Below, piece by piece: positions 1 to 7,808 of a stretch of DNA of 24,056 nt (position 1 is its first letter; the number at the start of each line of letters is the position of its first letter). The stretch covers positions 1-24,056 of the forward strand of contig CBFHON010000013.1 in the NCBI GenBank assembly GCA_965657505.1, written 5' to 3'. The notes below the pieces were generated by a model that saw only the letters and a program-made list of their open reading frames with translations, had not been told where the DNA came from and searched no databases. The DNA is from TMED109 sp002171375. GTDB taxonomy: Bacteria > Pseudomonadota > Alphaproteobacteria > TMED109. Position numbers and translations under genes: made by a program.

Positions 1-168
1 GCTGAGAGAGAACAAGCTGAGAAAGATGCTGCTGAATTAGCTGCTAAAGAACAAGCTGAGAAAGAACAAGCTGAGAGAGAACAAGCTGAGAAAGATGCTG
101 CTGAATTAGCTGCTAAAGAACAAGCTGAGAGAGAACAAGCTGCGAAAGAACAAGCTGAGAAAGATGCT
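1..168 (+). repeat. Tandem 69-bp in-frame repeats in the ftsY A region
   Basis: Bases 1-60 recur without change at 70-129. The next nine bases of the two copies differ at one position (62 against 131). A third, partial copy at 139-168 matches the first 30 bases of the unit with two differences, then diverges. The period is 69 bp, or 23 codons, so the reading frame is kept. The array is cut by the window edge and may have more copies upstream. Near-identity at DNA level, including synonymous positions, suggests recent duplication by slippage or unequal exchange. Confidence 0.93.
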
Positions 169-1134
169 TCTCAAGAGGCGGCTAAAGAAGAGGCGGAAGA
201 CTATGTATTTAAAAGCTGGTTTGCTAGGCTAGGAGCAGGCTTATCAAAAACATCTTCTATCATTGGTTCTGGAATTGCTAAAGCGCTGACCTCTAAGAAA
301 CTGGATGATACAGCTCTAGAAGAAATAGAGGAAAACTTAATTTTAGCAGATGTAGGAGCAAAAGCAGCAAATGAATTAATTAATGACCTAAAAAATCATA
401 AATTTGAACAGATAGATGAAGAAATAGTTAAAGAAAAATTAGCAGAAATAATTGCAAACAATATTTCTTCAGTATCTAAGCCTCTTAATTTAGAATATTC
501 TAATATTCCACAAGTTATATTATTTTCAGGTGTAAATGGAGCAGGTAAAACTACTACTATAGCAAAAATAGCATCACAAGAAATATCAAAGGGTAAAAAA
601 GTTATTATAGCAGCAGCTGATACATTCAGAGCAGCCGCAGTTCAACAACTAGAAATTTGGTCTAAGAGAGTAGGAGCAGAACTAGTTTCTGGACCAGAAG
701 GAAGTGACCCAGCAGGAATTGCTTTTAAAGCATATGATAGAGCAGTAGAAACAAAAAGTGATGTCTTATTAATTGACACTGCCGGAAGATTGCAAACACA
801 GACTGACTTGATGGAACAGTTAAAAAAAATTCATAGAGTAATTAATAAAAAAAATGAATTTGCCCCACACCATAGAATACTTATAGTTGATGCTACTGCC
901 GGGCAAAATGTACTGAATCAAATTATAGCTTTTAGAGAAACTATAGATATTAATGGAATTATTATAACTAAACTTGATACTAGCTCAAAAGGAGGAATAA
1001 TAATTTCTATTAGCAAAAATCACGAAATTCCAATTCATGCTATTGGTGTAGGGGAAAAACAAGAAGACTTAAATGTTTTTGAGGCAGAACCTTATGCCAG
1101 AGCTTTACTTGGTTTAGAAATAGAAGATTACTAG
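1..1134 (+). CDS. ftsY: Signal recognition particle receptor FtsY (5' end missing)
   Basis: SRP receptor GTPase. It docks ribosome-nascent-chain-SRP complexes at the inner membrane and hydrolyses GTP together with Ffh. Frame 1 is open from the first base of the window to the TAG at 1132-1134, giving 377 residues, so the start lies upstream. Residues 1 to about 65 are a Glu/Ala/Lys/Gln-rich charged segment built from 23-residue repeats, matching the variable acidic A region of FtsY. The NG domain follows: helical N domain, P-loop GVNGAGKTTT at about 177, the ADTFRAAAVQQL motif, DTAGR at about 260, TKLD, and the closing GVGE and ARALLGLE segments. After TKLD the protein has TSSKGG where most family members have GTAKGG or GTARGG. 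The next gene, yciB, starts 8 bases later, as is common in alphaproteobacteria. The family assignment is secure; only the N-terminal length is unknown. Confidence 0.97.
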   Translation, partial: AEREQAEKDAAELAAKEQAEKEQAEREQAEKDAAELAAKEQAEREQAAKEQAEKDASQEAAKEEAEDYVFKSWFARLGAGLSKTSSIIGSGIAKALTSKKLDDTALEEIEENLILADVGAKAANELINDLKNHKFEQIDEEIVKEKLAEIIANNISSVSKPLNLEYSNIPQVILFSGVNGAGKTTTIAKIASQEISKGKKVIIAAADTFRAAAVQQLEIWSKRVGAELVSGPEGSDPAGIAFKAYDRAVETKSDVLLIDTAGRLQTQTDLMEQLKKIHRVINKKNEFAPHHRILIVDATAGQNVLNQIIAFRETIDINGIIITKLDTSSKGGIIISISKNHEIPIHAIGVGEKQEDLNVFEAEPYARALLGLEIEDY

Positions 1135-1142
1135 GAGAAAAA

Positions 1143-1685
1143 ATGAAACCTTTTTTAAAACTTATTACCGAAGTTGGTCCTTTAGCTGTATTTTTTATTG
1201 GTAATGCAAAATATGGGATTTTTTACGCAACTGGTGCATTTATGATTGCCACAGCAATAGCTATTCCAATTTCATGGAAAATTGAAGGAAAGCTTCCTAT
1301 TATGCCAATAGTTATAGGAGTTTTTGTTGTATTTTTTGGATCATTAACTCTTTTGTTTCAGGACGACACATTTATTAAGCTAAAACCAACTATAGTTAAT
1401 CTTGTTTTTGCTAGCGGACTCATTATAAGTAGAGTCTTCTTTAAAATTAATGTTTTAAAAATAGTTTTTGATAAAGCTTTCAACCTCTCAGAACGTGGGT
1501 GGAGAGTTTTAAACATACGCTGGTCTATGTTTTTTATATTTTTAGCAATACTTAATGAGATTGTTTGGAGAAATTATTCTACTGATACATGGGTAACATT
1601 CAAATTATTTGGGATAATGCCATTAACAATTGTATGGACTTTAGCTCAAATGCCTCTTGTTTTAAAAGAAACGATAAAAAAATAA
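1143..1685 (+). CDS. yciB: Inner membrane-spanning protein YciB (septation protein A family)
   Basis: Small polytopic inner-membrane protein of the YciB/IspZ/septation protein A family, linked in enterobacteria to cell-envelope synthesis and division; its biochemical role is unsettled. The 180-residue length is typical. The family hallmark LTLLFQDDTFIKLKPTIVN sits at about residues 68-86, and a C-terminal segment carries WRNYSTDTWVTFKLFG, also typical. About five hydrophobic segments are visible. The ATG is preceded by AGGAG at 1133-1137, five bases upstream, which fixes the start. It probably shares a transcript with ftsY: the SD sequence begins within the ftsY stop region. It ends three bases before the convergent gene at 1689. 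Confidence 0.93.
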   Translation: MKPFLKLITEVGPLAVFFIGNAKYGIFYATGAFMIATAIAIPISWKIEGKLPIMPIVIGVFVVFFGSLTLLFQDDTFIKLKPTIVNLVFASGLIISRVFFKINVLKIVFDKAFNLSERGWRVLNIRWSMFFIFLAILNEIVWRNYSTDTWVTFKLFGIMPLTIVWTLAQMPLVLKETIKK

Positions 1686-1688
1686 AAA

Positions 1689-2486
1689 TTATTTATTTGA
1701 AAATGGTTTAAGTAATAACATAAAAATACTACTAGTATTTTTATCTTTAAATTCTTCTAGGCCTACTATGAGGTCATCTCCTTTTGCAGAATTTTCTCTA
1801 TAGGTTCCGAACACCCTATCCCAAATTGAAAAATTAAAGCCATAATTAGAATTAGTTTCTTTTTCTTCTTCTGAATGATGAATCCTATGCATATTAGGAG
1901 TTACTATTAACTTACGAAAATTTAAATCATATTTTTTCTTTATTTTAATATTTCCATGATTAAAAATAGAAGACGCGTTTAATATAATTTCAAATATAAT
2001 TACTAGAGCTATTGATGGTCCAATAATGGCAATTAAAATAAATTTATATATCATAGAAATTATTATCTCAATTGGATGAAATCTTATACCTGTTGTAAAG
2101 TCAACTTCCTCATCACTGTGATGTATTTTATGAAATCTCCATAAAATACCTACTTTATGAAATAGTAAATGTTGCAACCATATCCCTAAATCCAAGAATA
2201 AGAATGATACTATAACTGAAAATAACCCATTGAAATTAAAATAATTAAAAATACCGATATTATATTTAATGCAAATAGATGCAAAACTTACTGCAAGAAT
2301 TGGAAATAAAAATCTTAAGATTAATGTATTGATCAAAACAAAAGAAAAATTAATAATCCATCTTCTATAAGACTCAATTCTTCTTACATAGATAGGAAAA
2401 ATCAATTCTATTATAAATATTAGCGATAACATGAACAAAAAAGCGCTTAGTCTAAGTGTAGCTTCATTATTAATAATATAATCCAT
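1689..2486 (-). CDS. Sterol desaturase / fatty acid hydroxylase family membrane protein
   Basis: Membrane di-iron oxygenase of the fatty acid hydroxylase superfamily (sterol desaturases, alkylglycerol monooxygenase, carotenoid hydroxylases). The 265 residues contain the histidine boxes expected to bind two irons: H106xxxH110, H119xxHH122-123, H137, H177 and H200xxHH203-204. Hydrophobic segments lie at about 11-34, 45-70, 85-105 and 145-170, and the RFHPIE and WDRVFGTYRE segments are typical of the bacterial branch. The ATG at 2486 has AGAGGT upstream. The gene is alone on its strand, convergent with yciB (three bases between stops) and divergent from lysK. The substrate cannot be told from sequence; lipid modification is the family-based expectation. 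Confidence 0.88.
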   Translation of the reverse strand: MDYIINNEATLRLSAFLFMLSLIFIIELIFPIYVRRIESYRRWIINFSFVLINTLILRFLFPILAVSFASICIKYNIGIFNYFNFNGLFSVIVSFLFLDLGIWLQHLLFHKVGILWRFHKIHHSDEEVDFTTGIRFHPIEIIISMIYKFILIAIIGPSIALVIIFEIILNASSIFNHGNIKIKKKYDLNFRKLIVTPNMHRIHHSEEEKETNSNYGFNFSIWDRVFGTYRENSAKGDDLIVGLEEFKDKNTSSIFMLLLKPFSNK

Positions 2487-2517
2487 ATTTATACCTCTAT
2501 AAAAATATAAGGCCTTT

Positions 2518-2535
2518 TTATTTTAAGTAAAATAA
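2518..2535. repeat. 8-bp perfect inverted repeat in a divergent intergenic region
   Basis: TTATTTTA, two bases (AG), then TAAAATAA: perfect 8-bp arms in the 106-bp gap between the hydroxylase gene (-) and lysK (+). A second short palindrome, AAGGCCTT, lies beside it at 2509-2516. An operator is possible, but all-A/T palindromes are frequent at this base composition, so the function is open. Confidence 0.3.
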
Positions 2536-2592
2536 TTTAAAGATATTATATAAATATGTGTATATTAATTTAATTAGAAAAGATTGTATATA

Positions 2593-4173
2593 ATGGAAAA
2601 TAAATTAGCAGATATAGCAAAAAATTCTAATGCTTGGCCATTTCAAGAAGCATTAAGAATATTAAAAAGTCTAAATGGAAAGTCTCCTGAAAAAGGCTAT
2701 GTTTTATTTGAAACTGGATATGGTCCTTCTGGTTTACCGCATATAGGAACTTTTGGTGAAGTAGCAAGAACAATTTTAGTGAAAAATGCTTTCAATACAA
2801 TATCTGATATTCCTACTAAACTTATTACATTTTCAGATGATATGGATGGTTTTAGAAAAGTTCCTGACAATGTTCCAAATCAAGAAATGCTAAAACTGCA
2901 TCTAGATAAACCTTTATCAAATGTTCCAGACCCATTTGAAAAATATAATAGCTTTGCAGAACATAACAATGAAAGACTAAAATCATTTTTAGATCAATTT
3001 AACTTTGAATATGAGTTTAAATCTTCTACTGATTGTTATTTAAACGGTGATTTTGATGAATCCCTTATAAGTATTCTAAACAACTATGAAAAAATACTTG
3101 GAATAATTCTTCCAACTTTAGGTAAAGATAGAAGAGAAACATATAGTCCTTTTCTTCCTGTATGCGAAGAAACAGGTAAAGTTTTACAAGTGCCTATAAG
3201 TAATATTAATTTAAATAATAGAACTATAGAATATACTAACGAAGATGGAAAAAGTATTATTACTGAAATTACGAAAGGTAAATGTAAACTTCAATGGAAA
3301 GCTGACTGGGCAATGCGTTGGGCAGCATTAGATGTTAATTATGAGATGAATGGTAAAGATTTAACTCCTTCATTCGATCTCTCAAAAAAAATTGTTCATA
3401 CAATTGGAGGTAAAGCACCAGTAAATATGGTTTACGAATTATTCTTAGATCAAAATGGCGAAAAAATATCAAAGTCTAAAGGTAATGGTTTGTCAATAGA
3501 AGAATGGCTTTCATACGGCACTGAGGAAAGCCTTACACTTTATATGTACCAAAACCCTAAACGTGCTAAAAGATTATATTTTGATACTATACCAAAGAAT
3601 GTGGATGAATATTCAAGGTTTTTATCTAGTTCAAAAAACCAAGATATTGAGTCACTCATTAAAAACCCAGTATGGCATATTCATAACGGGAATATTCCAA
3701 AACATAATCAAGAAATAAGTTATTCGATGTTATTAAATTTAGCTTCTGTGTGTAATGCAAACAGCTCAGAAATTTTATGGGGTTTTATTTCTAAATATAC
3801 AGAGGATAATAATAATTCTGATCCACTTATGAATAATTTAATTGAAAAGGCGCTTCAATATTATAAAGATTTTATTGCTCCAAATAAAAAATATAAAAAC
3901 CCAAATAAAAATGAAATTATTGCATTACAGTCCTTGAATAAAAGATTAATAAAATTAAATAACTCGAATGATGCAGAAGAAATTCAAAGTGAAGTTTACG
4001 AAGCTGGAAAAGAACATAATTATGAGGAATTGAAAGATTGGTTTTCTGCGCTTTATGAAATACTATTAGGACAAACACAAGGCCCTAGAATAGGGTCATT
4101 TATTGCCTTATATGGTTGTAATGAAACTATAGATTTAATAAATAAAGCTATTAAAGGTGAATTAGCTAATTAG
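2593..4173 (+). CDS. lysK: Lysyl-tRNA synthetase, class I
   Basis: Charges tRNA-Lys with lysine for translation. This is the archaeal-type class I enzyme, common in alphaproteobacteria, and unrelated to the class II LysS of E. coli. The 526-residue protein has a HIGH-type motif in GPSGLPHIGT (residues 44-53) and a KMSKS-type motif KISKSKG (291-297) in a Rossmann-fold catalytic core, followed by the helical C-terminal domain that binds the anticodon. The frame is open back to a TTG at 2584, but I chose ATG 2593: alignment to the family begins soon after it, and the TTG lies directly against the only purine-rich stretch (AGAAAAGA, about 2577-2583), leaving no room for an SD. The last 8 bases overlap the end of the convergent lipoprotein gene. 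Confidence 0.95.
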   Translation: MENKLADIAKNSNAWPFQEALRILKSLNGKSPEKGYVLFETGYGPSGLPHIGTFGEVARTILVKNAFNTISDIPTKLITFSDDMDGFRKVPDNVPNQEMLKLHLDKPLSNVPDPFEKYNSFAEHNNERLKSFLDQFNFEYEFKSSTDCYLNGDFDESLISILNNYEKILGIILPTLGKDRRETYSPFLPVCEETGKVLQVPISNINLNNRTIEYTNEDGKSIITEITKGKCKLQWKADWAMRWAALDVNYEMNGKDLTPSFDLSKKIVHTIGGKAPVNMVYELFLDQNGEKISKSKGNGLSIEEWLSYGTEESLTLYMYQNPKRAKRLYFDTIPKNVDEYSRFLSSSKNQDIESLIKNPVWHIHNGNIPKHNQEISYSMLLNLASVCNANSSEILWGFISKYTEDNNNSDPLMNNLIEKALQYYKDFIAPNKKYKNPNKNEIIALQSLNKRLIKLNNSNDAEEIQSEVYEAGKEHNYEELKDWFSALYEILLGQTQGPRIGSFIALYGCNETIDLINKAIKGELAN

Positions 4174-4759
4174 ATAAAATTCTTTTATTAAATACTTCTT
4201 TTATCTTATTAATAGCCAAGCTATCAAAATCCATCATCATATATCTAGACATTTCTTGAATTTTATAATCTTTTTCTAATAAAGAGATATTGCCACCTAA
4301 TTCCTGGCTTTTAAATACTTTTATATTTACATAAGAAATTCTATTACCTTTTTCATCAAGTAAATCTATATTTACATCCAAGTTCATCTCAATATTAATA
4401 TCTGCATTCGACATAAATAATTCTTCAATTTTATTATTATCTGAAATGGGCAGAGCTTTAATGCTAGCTTCATTTATTATGACTTTTAAATTTCCAATAT
4501 TATTTGAAGTCTCAGTATTTAGCCTTGCAATAGACCAAGAACTAACCAAAGATACTAAATCTTGTTTAACTAAATGATCTATATAAGGATAAGATATATT
4601 TGTATTATATTTTTGCTCAACAATTAGTCTAGCTGCATCTATAGTAAACGACTTATGATTATCAAAATTAATATCTTGAATTAAGTAATTTTTGTTAGTC
4701 GCACAACCACAAAAAAAATACAAAGTTAACAATAAAATAAAATAACTTTTTTTATACAT
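4166..4759 (-). CDS. Predicted outer-membrane or periplasmic lipoprotein, function unknown
   Basis: I do not recognise a named family. The 197-residue protein starts with a lipoprotein signal: positively charged MYKK, a hydrophobic stretch to about residue 16, then FCGC with the probable lipidated Cys19. The mature part is mixed alpha/beta with no cysteine clusters or metal motifs. It includes FTIDAARLIVEQKY (about 38-51), a conserved-looking region around residues 60-80, and a C-terminal helix ending near the stop. The layout resembles a hypothetical lipoprotein common in alphaproteobacterial genomes, but that is from memory and weak. It lies 16 bases downstream of argF on the same strand, so co-transcription is likely although no functional tie to arginine synthesis is evident. 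Its end overlaps lysK by 8 bases. Confidence 0.8.
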   Translation of the reverse strand: MYKKSYFILLLTLYFFCGCATNKNYLIQDINFDNHKSFTIDAARLIVEQKYNTNISYPYIDHLVKQDLVSLVSSWSIARLNTETSNNIGNLKVIINEASIKALPISDNNKIEELFMSNADINIEMNLDVNIDLLDEKGNRISYVNIKVFKSQELGGNISLLEKDYKIQEMSRYMMMDFDSLAINKIKEVFNKRILSN

Positions 4760-4775
4760 AGTTAATATTATATTG

Positions 4776-5690
4776 CTAAATTAATTTATCTGCAATAGCC
4801 CAAGAAAGAATTGCTTTTTGAACGTGTAACCTATTTTCAGCTTCATCCCAAACTACTGATCTAGGGCCATCAATAATTTCCTCAGTAACTTCTTGTCCTC
4901 TATGCGCAGGCAAACAATGCATAAATATTGCATTATCAGATGCAACCTTAAATAATTTTTCGTTTACTTGAAAATTATTAAAAATCTTTTCTGGATTAAT
5001 TGTACCTTCATCTCCCATAGATACCCAGGTATCAGTACATATTGCATCTGAATCTTTACAAGCCTTCAATGGGTCATCCATAATTTCTATATCTACAGAA
5101 TTATCTTTAGCCCACTGAATAATATGAATGTTTGGTAATCGCCCATTAGGGCATGCTAGCCTTAATTTAAAATTAAAAACTTTTGATGCATGGATCCATG
5201 AATTAGCCATATTATTTCCATCACCTATCCATGCAACTATTTTATTTTCTATATCTCCTAATTTTTCTTCAAAAGTCATTATATCTGCAAATACCTGACA
5301 AGGATGACTAATATCTGTTAATCCATTTATTACGGGAATTTTAGAATGTGCAGCCATCTCTATTAAAGTTTCATGTTTACTAGTTCTGATCATAATACCA
5401 TCCAAATATCTACCTAAAACCTTAGCTGTATCAGCAATACTTTCTCCACGTCCCATTTGCATAGATTTTGCATCTAGATAAATAGCTGATCCACCTAGTT
5501 CAGTCATTGCAACTTCAAAAGATATTCGTGTTCTCGTTGAAGGTTTTTCAAAAATCATTGCAAGAGTTCTTCCTAATAATGGAGCCCCTTCTAATAAACC
5601 TCTTCCACTAGACTTATAAAATTTAGCAGTTTGTAATAATTTTCTAGCTATACCATCTTCTAAAAGATTTATATCTATAAGGTTTCTCAT
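4776..5690 (-). CDS. argF: Ornithine carbamoyltransferase
   Basis: Transfers the carbamoyl group of carbamoyl phosphate to ornithine to make citrulline, a late step of arginine synthesis in the cytoplasm. The 304-residue length is normal. The carbamoyl-phosphate motif STRTR is at 51-55, HPCQ at 129-132, the ornithine-binding segment DTWVSMG at 220-226 and the catalytic HCLP at 258-261. Every expected signature is present, so the enzyme should be active. Its start overlaps the stop of argD by four bases, which suggests translational coupling; the order argD-argF is common in alphaproteobacteria. The lipoprotein gene follows 16 bases downstream. Confidence 0.97.
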   Translation of the reverse strand: MRNLIDINLLEDGIARKLLQTAKFYKSSGRGLLEGAPLLGRTLAMIFEKPSTRTRISFEVAMTELGGSAIYLDAKSMQMGRGESIADTAKVLGRYLDGIMIRTSKHETLIEMAAHSKIPVINGLTDISHPCQVFADIMTFEEKLGDIENKIVAWIGDGNNMANSWIHASKVFNFKLRLACPNGRLPNIHIIQWAKDNSVDIEIMDDPLKACKDSDAICTDTWVSMGDEGTINPEKIFNNFQVNEKLFKVASDNAIFMHCLPAHRGQEVTEEIIDGPRSVVWDEAENRLHVQKAILSWAIADKLI

Positions 5691-6865
5691 ACTTGTTCTA
5701 CCATCATTTTATCTAATGTTTTTTTCATTATTTCTATACACTTATCAGCATGTTCAAGTTTAATATTTAAAGGAGGTAAAAAACGCAGTACATTATTTCC
5801 AGCAGGAACACTCAATAAACCCTTTTCTCTTAAATTTTTACATAAATCAATATTACTCACGTTACATATTATACCTATCATAAGTCCTTTACCTCTAGCC
5901 CCTTTAAGTATGGAAGGATATTTTTGAGAGAGAACTTCAATCTCTTGGAATAATTTATTGCCAATTTTAGTTACATTATCTAAAAAATCTCTCTCAATCA
6001 CTTGAGAAATTACTGATTTAGCAACACTAGAGGCTAAAAAATTTCCACCAAAAGTAGACCCATGTGTTCCTGGAGACATTCCCAATGCAGCTTTATTTTT
6101 AGCTACAACTGCACCAATAGGAAACCCTCCTCCTAGACCTTTAGCAATTGCCATCACATCAGGAATTATATCTGCCCATTGATGCGCAAATAATTTTCCT
6201 GTTCTTCCAATACCTGTTTGCACCTCATCCAAAGCTAGGAGTACTTTATTTTCTGAACATAATATTCTTAATTTTTTTAAAAAGCCTTTAGGAGATCTAT
6301 TAATTCCACCTTCCCCTTGAATAGGCTCAACTAAAATAGCCGCAGTATTTTTATTTATAAATTTTTTTATTTCGTTAATATCTCCAAAAGGAACTCTTGT
6401 GAAACCATTTGTGTTTACACCAAAGCCTTCTCTATGTTTTTCATTATCACCTGCTGCAAGGGTACCCAGAGTTCTTCCATGAAAGGCACTACTACAAACT
6501 AAAATTTCTGTTTTATTTTCATCACCATTATTAAAATGATATTTTCTGCATAATTTGATTGTTCCTTCTAATGCCTCAGCCCCTGAATTACAAAAAAAGA
6601 CACTTTCTCCAAATGAGTTTTTACATATAAGCTCTGCTAGTTCTCCTTGCGGTTTTATATTATATAGATTAGAAGTGTGCCATAATTTTTTAGATTGACT
6701 AATAAGAGTATTAATTAACTCTTCATTAGAATGACCTAAAGTATTTACAGCTATACCTGTAGCAAAATCTAAATATTTCTTTTTGTCCTTTGTAAATAGC
6801 CAAGGGCCTTCTCCTCTCTCGAATGAAAGGTCTATCCGGCCATATGTTGGCATTACATTTTTCAT
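5687..6865 (-). CDS. argD: Acetylornithine aminotransferase
   Basis: PLP-dependent class III aminotransferase making N-acetylornithine from N-acetylglutamate semialdehyde in arginine synthesis; many family members also serve lysine synthesis as succinyldiaminopimelate aminotransferase. The 392-residue protein has NSGAEA (93-98) for the cofactor phosphate, AFHGRTLG (127-134), LDEVQTGIGRTG (212-223), PLP lysine K242 in AIAKGLGGGFPIG, and HGSTFGGN. The ATG at 6865 has AGAGGT upstream. It forms the front of an argD-argF-lipoprotein unit. The upstream permease gene is on the same strand, but a probable terminator lies between them. Ornithine or other omega-aminotransferase activity cannot be excluded, but the argF neighbour favours ArgD. 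Confidence 0.95.
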   Translation of the reverse strand: MKNVMPTYGRIDLSFERGEGPWLFTKDKKKYLDFATGIAVNTLGHSNEELINTLISQSKKLWHTSNLYNIKPQGELAELICKNSFGESVFFCNSGAEALEGTIKLCRKYHFNNGDENKTEILVCSSAFHGRTLGTLAAGDNEKHREGFGVNTNGFTRVPFGDINEIKKFINKNTAAILVEPIQGEGGINRSPKGFLKKLRILCSENKVLLALDEVQTGIGRTGKLFAHQWADIIPDVMAIAKGLGGGFPIGAVVAKNKAALGMSPGTHGSTFGGNFLASSVAKSVISQVIERDFLDNVTKIGNKLFQEIEVLSQKYPSILKGARGKGLMIGIICNVSNIDLCKNLREKGLLSVPAGNNVLRFLPPLNIKLEHADKCIEIMKKTLDKMMVEQV

Positions 6866-6900
6866 TTAAAACCTCTATAAAAAGTCTATGAATATATCAG

Positions 6901-6946
6901 ATAAAAAATAAAAAGGCTAAATAAAATTATATTTTATGCTTTTAGC
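6901..6946 (-). terminator. Probable Rho-independent terminator after the ABC-2 permease
   Basis: Read on the minus strand: GCTAAA, a four-base bulge, TAAAAT, loop ATA, ATTTTA, TTTAGC, then CTTTTTATTTTTT. The two 6-bp stem halves are perfect and followed by a T-rich tail. The left arm lies inside the last codons of the permease gene. The stem has few G-C pairs, which lowers confidence, but the match to the expected form is the best in the window. It would separate the permease from argD-argF. Confidence 0.55.
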
Positions 6947-7746
6947 TTAAACCCTGTCTTTAACATTATTATTGAAGCCATATATAAAAATATATTTAGT
7001 ACAAGAAGAATTATAGCTCCAAGGTAAATATTAGAGTCTGAATAACCTATCATTGAAAAACGAAAACCATCAATCATATAAAAAAATGGGTTTAATTGGC
7101 TAATAAAATAAAAATTATCTGGTAAAATCTTTATAGAATAAAATGTTCCTGATAATAGCGATAAGGGAGTAACAATAAAATTTGTTATAGCCGCAACATG
7201 TTCAAATTTACTTGACCATATTCCAGTAATTAAACCTAACAAACCCATAAATGAACAGGATAAAATAGAAAAATATATAAGAACAAAAGGATTATATATT
7301 TTTAAAGGAACAAAAATTAAAACTAACAAAGAAACAGATATACCTACAAATAATCCTCTACATATTGCGCCAGCTAAAAAAGCTGATGCAAATTCTATAG
7401 ATGTAAGTGGAGGTAGTAATAAGTCAGTTATATTTCCTGCTACTTTTGCGCTTAATAACGATGACGAAGTATTACCAAAAGCATTTTGTATCATTGCCAT
7501 TACAATTAAGCCTGGTGCTAAAAACTCTAAAAAAGGTATATCTTCTACTAATTTTGAAGATCTACCTAAAGCCAATGCAAAAATTATTAAAAAAAGAAGT
7601 GTGGTTAGTGCAGGTCCTAATATAGTTTGCAGATATATTTTCAAAAAACGGTTTACTTCTCTCTTAAAAAGAGTGTAAACGCCTATCCAATTAACACTAT
7701 TAAAACCTTTGACAGACCTTTCAGAAATAAACTTATTTTTTTGCAT
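6934..7746 (-). CDS. ABC-2 type transporter permease
   Basis: Integral membrane subunit of an ABC exporter of the ABC-2 family (similar in form to E. coli YadH). The 270-residue protein has a charged N terminus (to about residue 30), about six hydrophobic segments, and features typical of the family: the TLFKREVNRFLKIYLQTIL entry helix, PFLEFLAPGLIVMAM (about 90-104), and TPLSLLSGTFYSI plus LNPFFYMIDGFR near residues 195-230. No ATPase subunit gene lies beside it, so its partner must be encoded elsewhere. The ATG at 7746 has no clear SD. It is divergent from the arsC-like gene and ends in the probable terminator before argD. The exported substrate is unknown. Confidence 0.9.
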   Translation of the reverse strand: MQKNKFISERSVKGFNSVNWIGVYTLFKREVNRFLKIYLQTILGPALTTLLFLIIFALALGRSSKLVEDIPFLEFLAPGLIVMAMIQNAFGNTSSSLLSAKVAGNITDLLLPPLTSIEFASAFLAGAICRGLFVGISVSLLVLIFVPLKIYNPFVLIYFSILSCSFMGLLGLITGIWSSKFEHVAAITNFIVTPLSLLSGTFYSIKILPDNFYFISQLNPFFYMIDGFRFSMIGYSDSNIYLGAIILLVLNIFLYMASIIMLKTGFKLKA

Positions 7747-7808
7747 GAGAATATATAACCTGCTAAGTATTTAAAAGTACACATATAATTATAAATTTTA
7801 GGAAAAAA

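Noticed and set aside
2589..2594. TATAAT overlapping the lysK start codon as a promoter
   Set aside because: A -10 box at the start codon would place transcription start inside the gene.
4150..4200. Terminator for lysK around the AATTAGCTAATT palindrome
   Set aside because: The possible stems are short and A/T-only, with a long loop and no clean T-run at the right distance.
6871..6883. A 13-base stretch shared by the argD leader and the hydroxylase gene leader (2493-2505)
   Set aside because: It covers a Shine-Dalgarno core flanked by A/T-rich bases, so a chance match is likely; no other gene in the window shares it.
7407..7625. Plus-strand open frame of 72 codons opposite the ABC-2 permease
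   Set aside because: It lies wholly antisense to a well-supported membrane protein, has no family motif, and its Leu-rich composition is expected from the complement of that gene.
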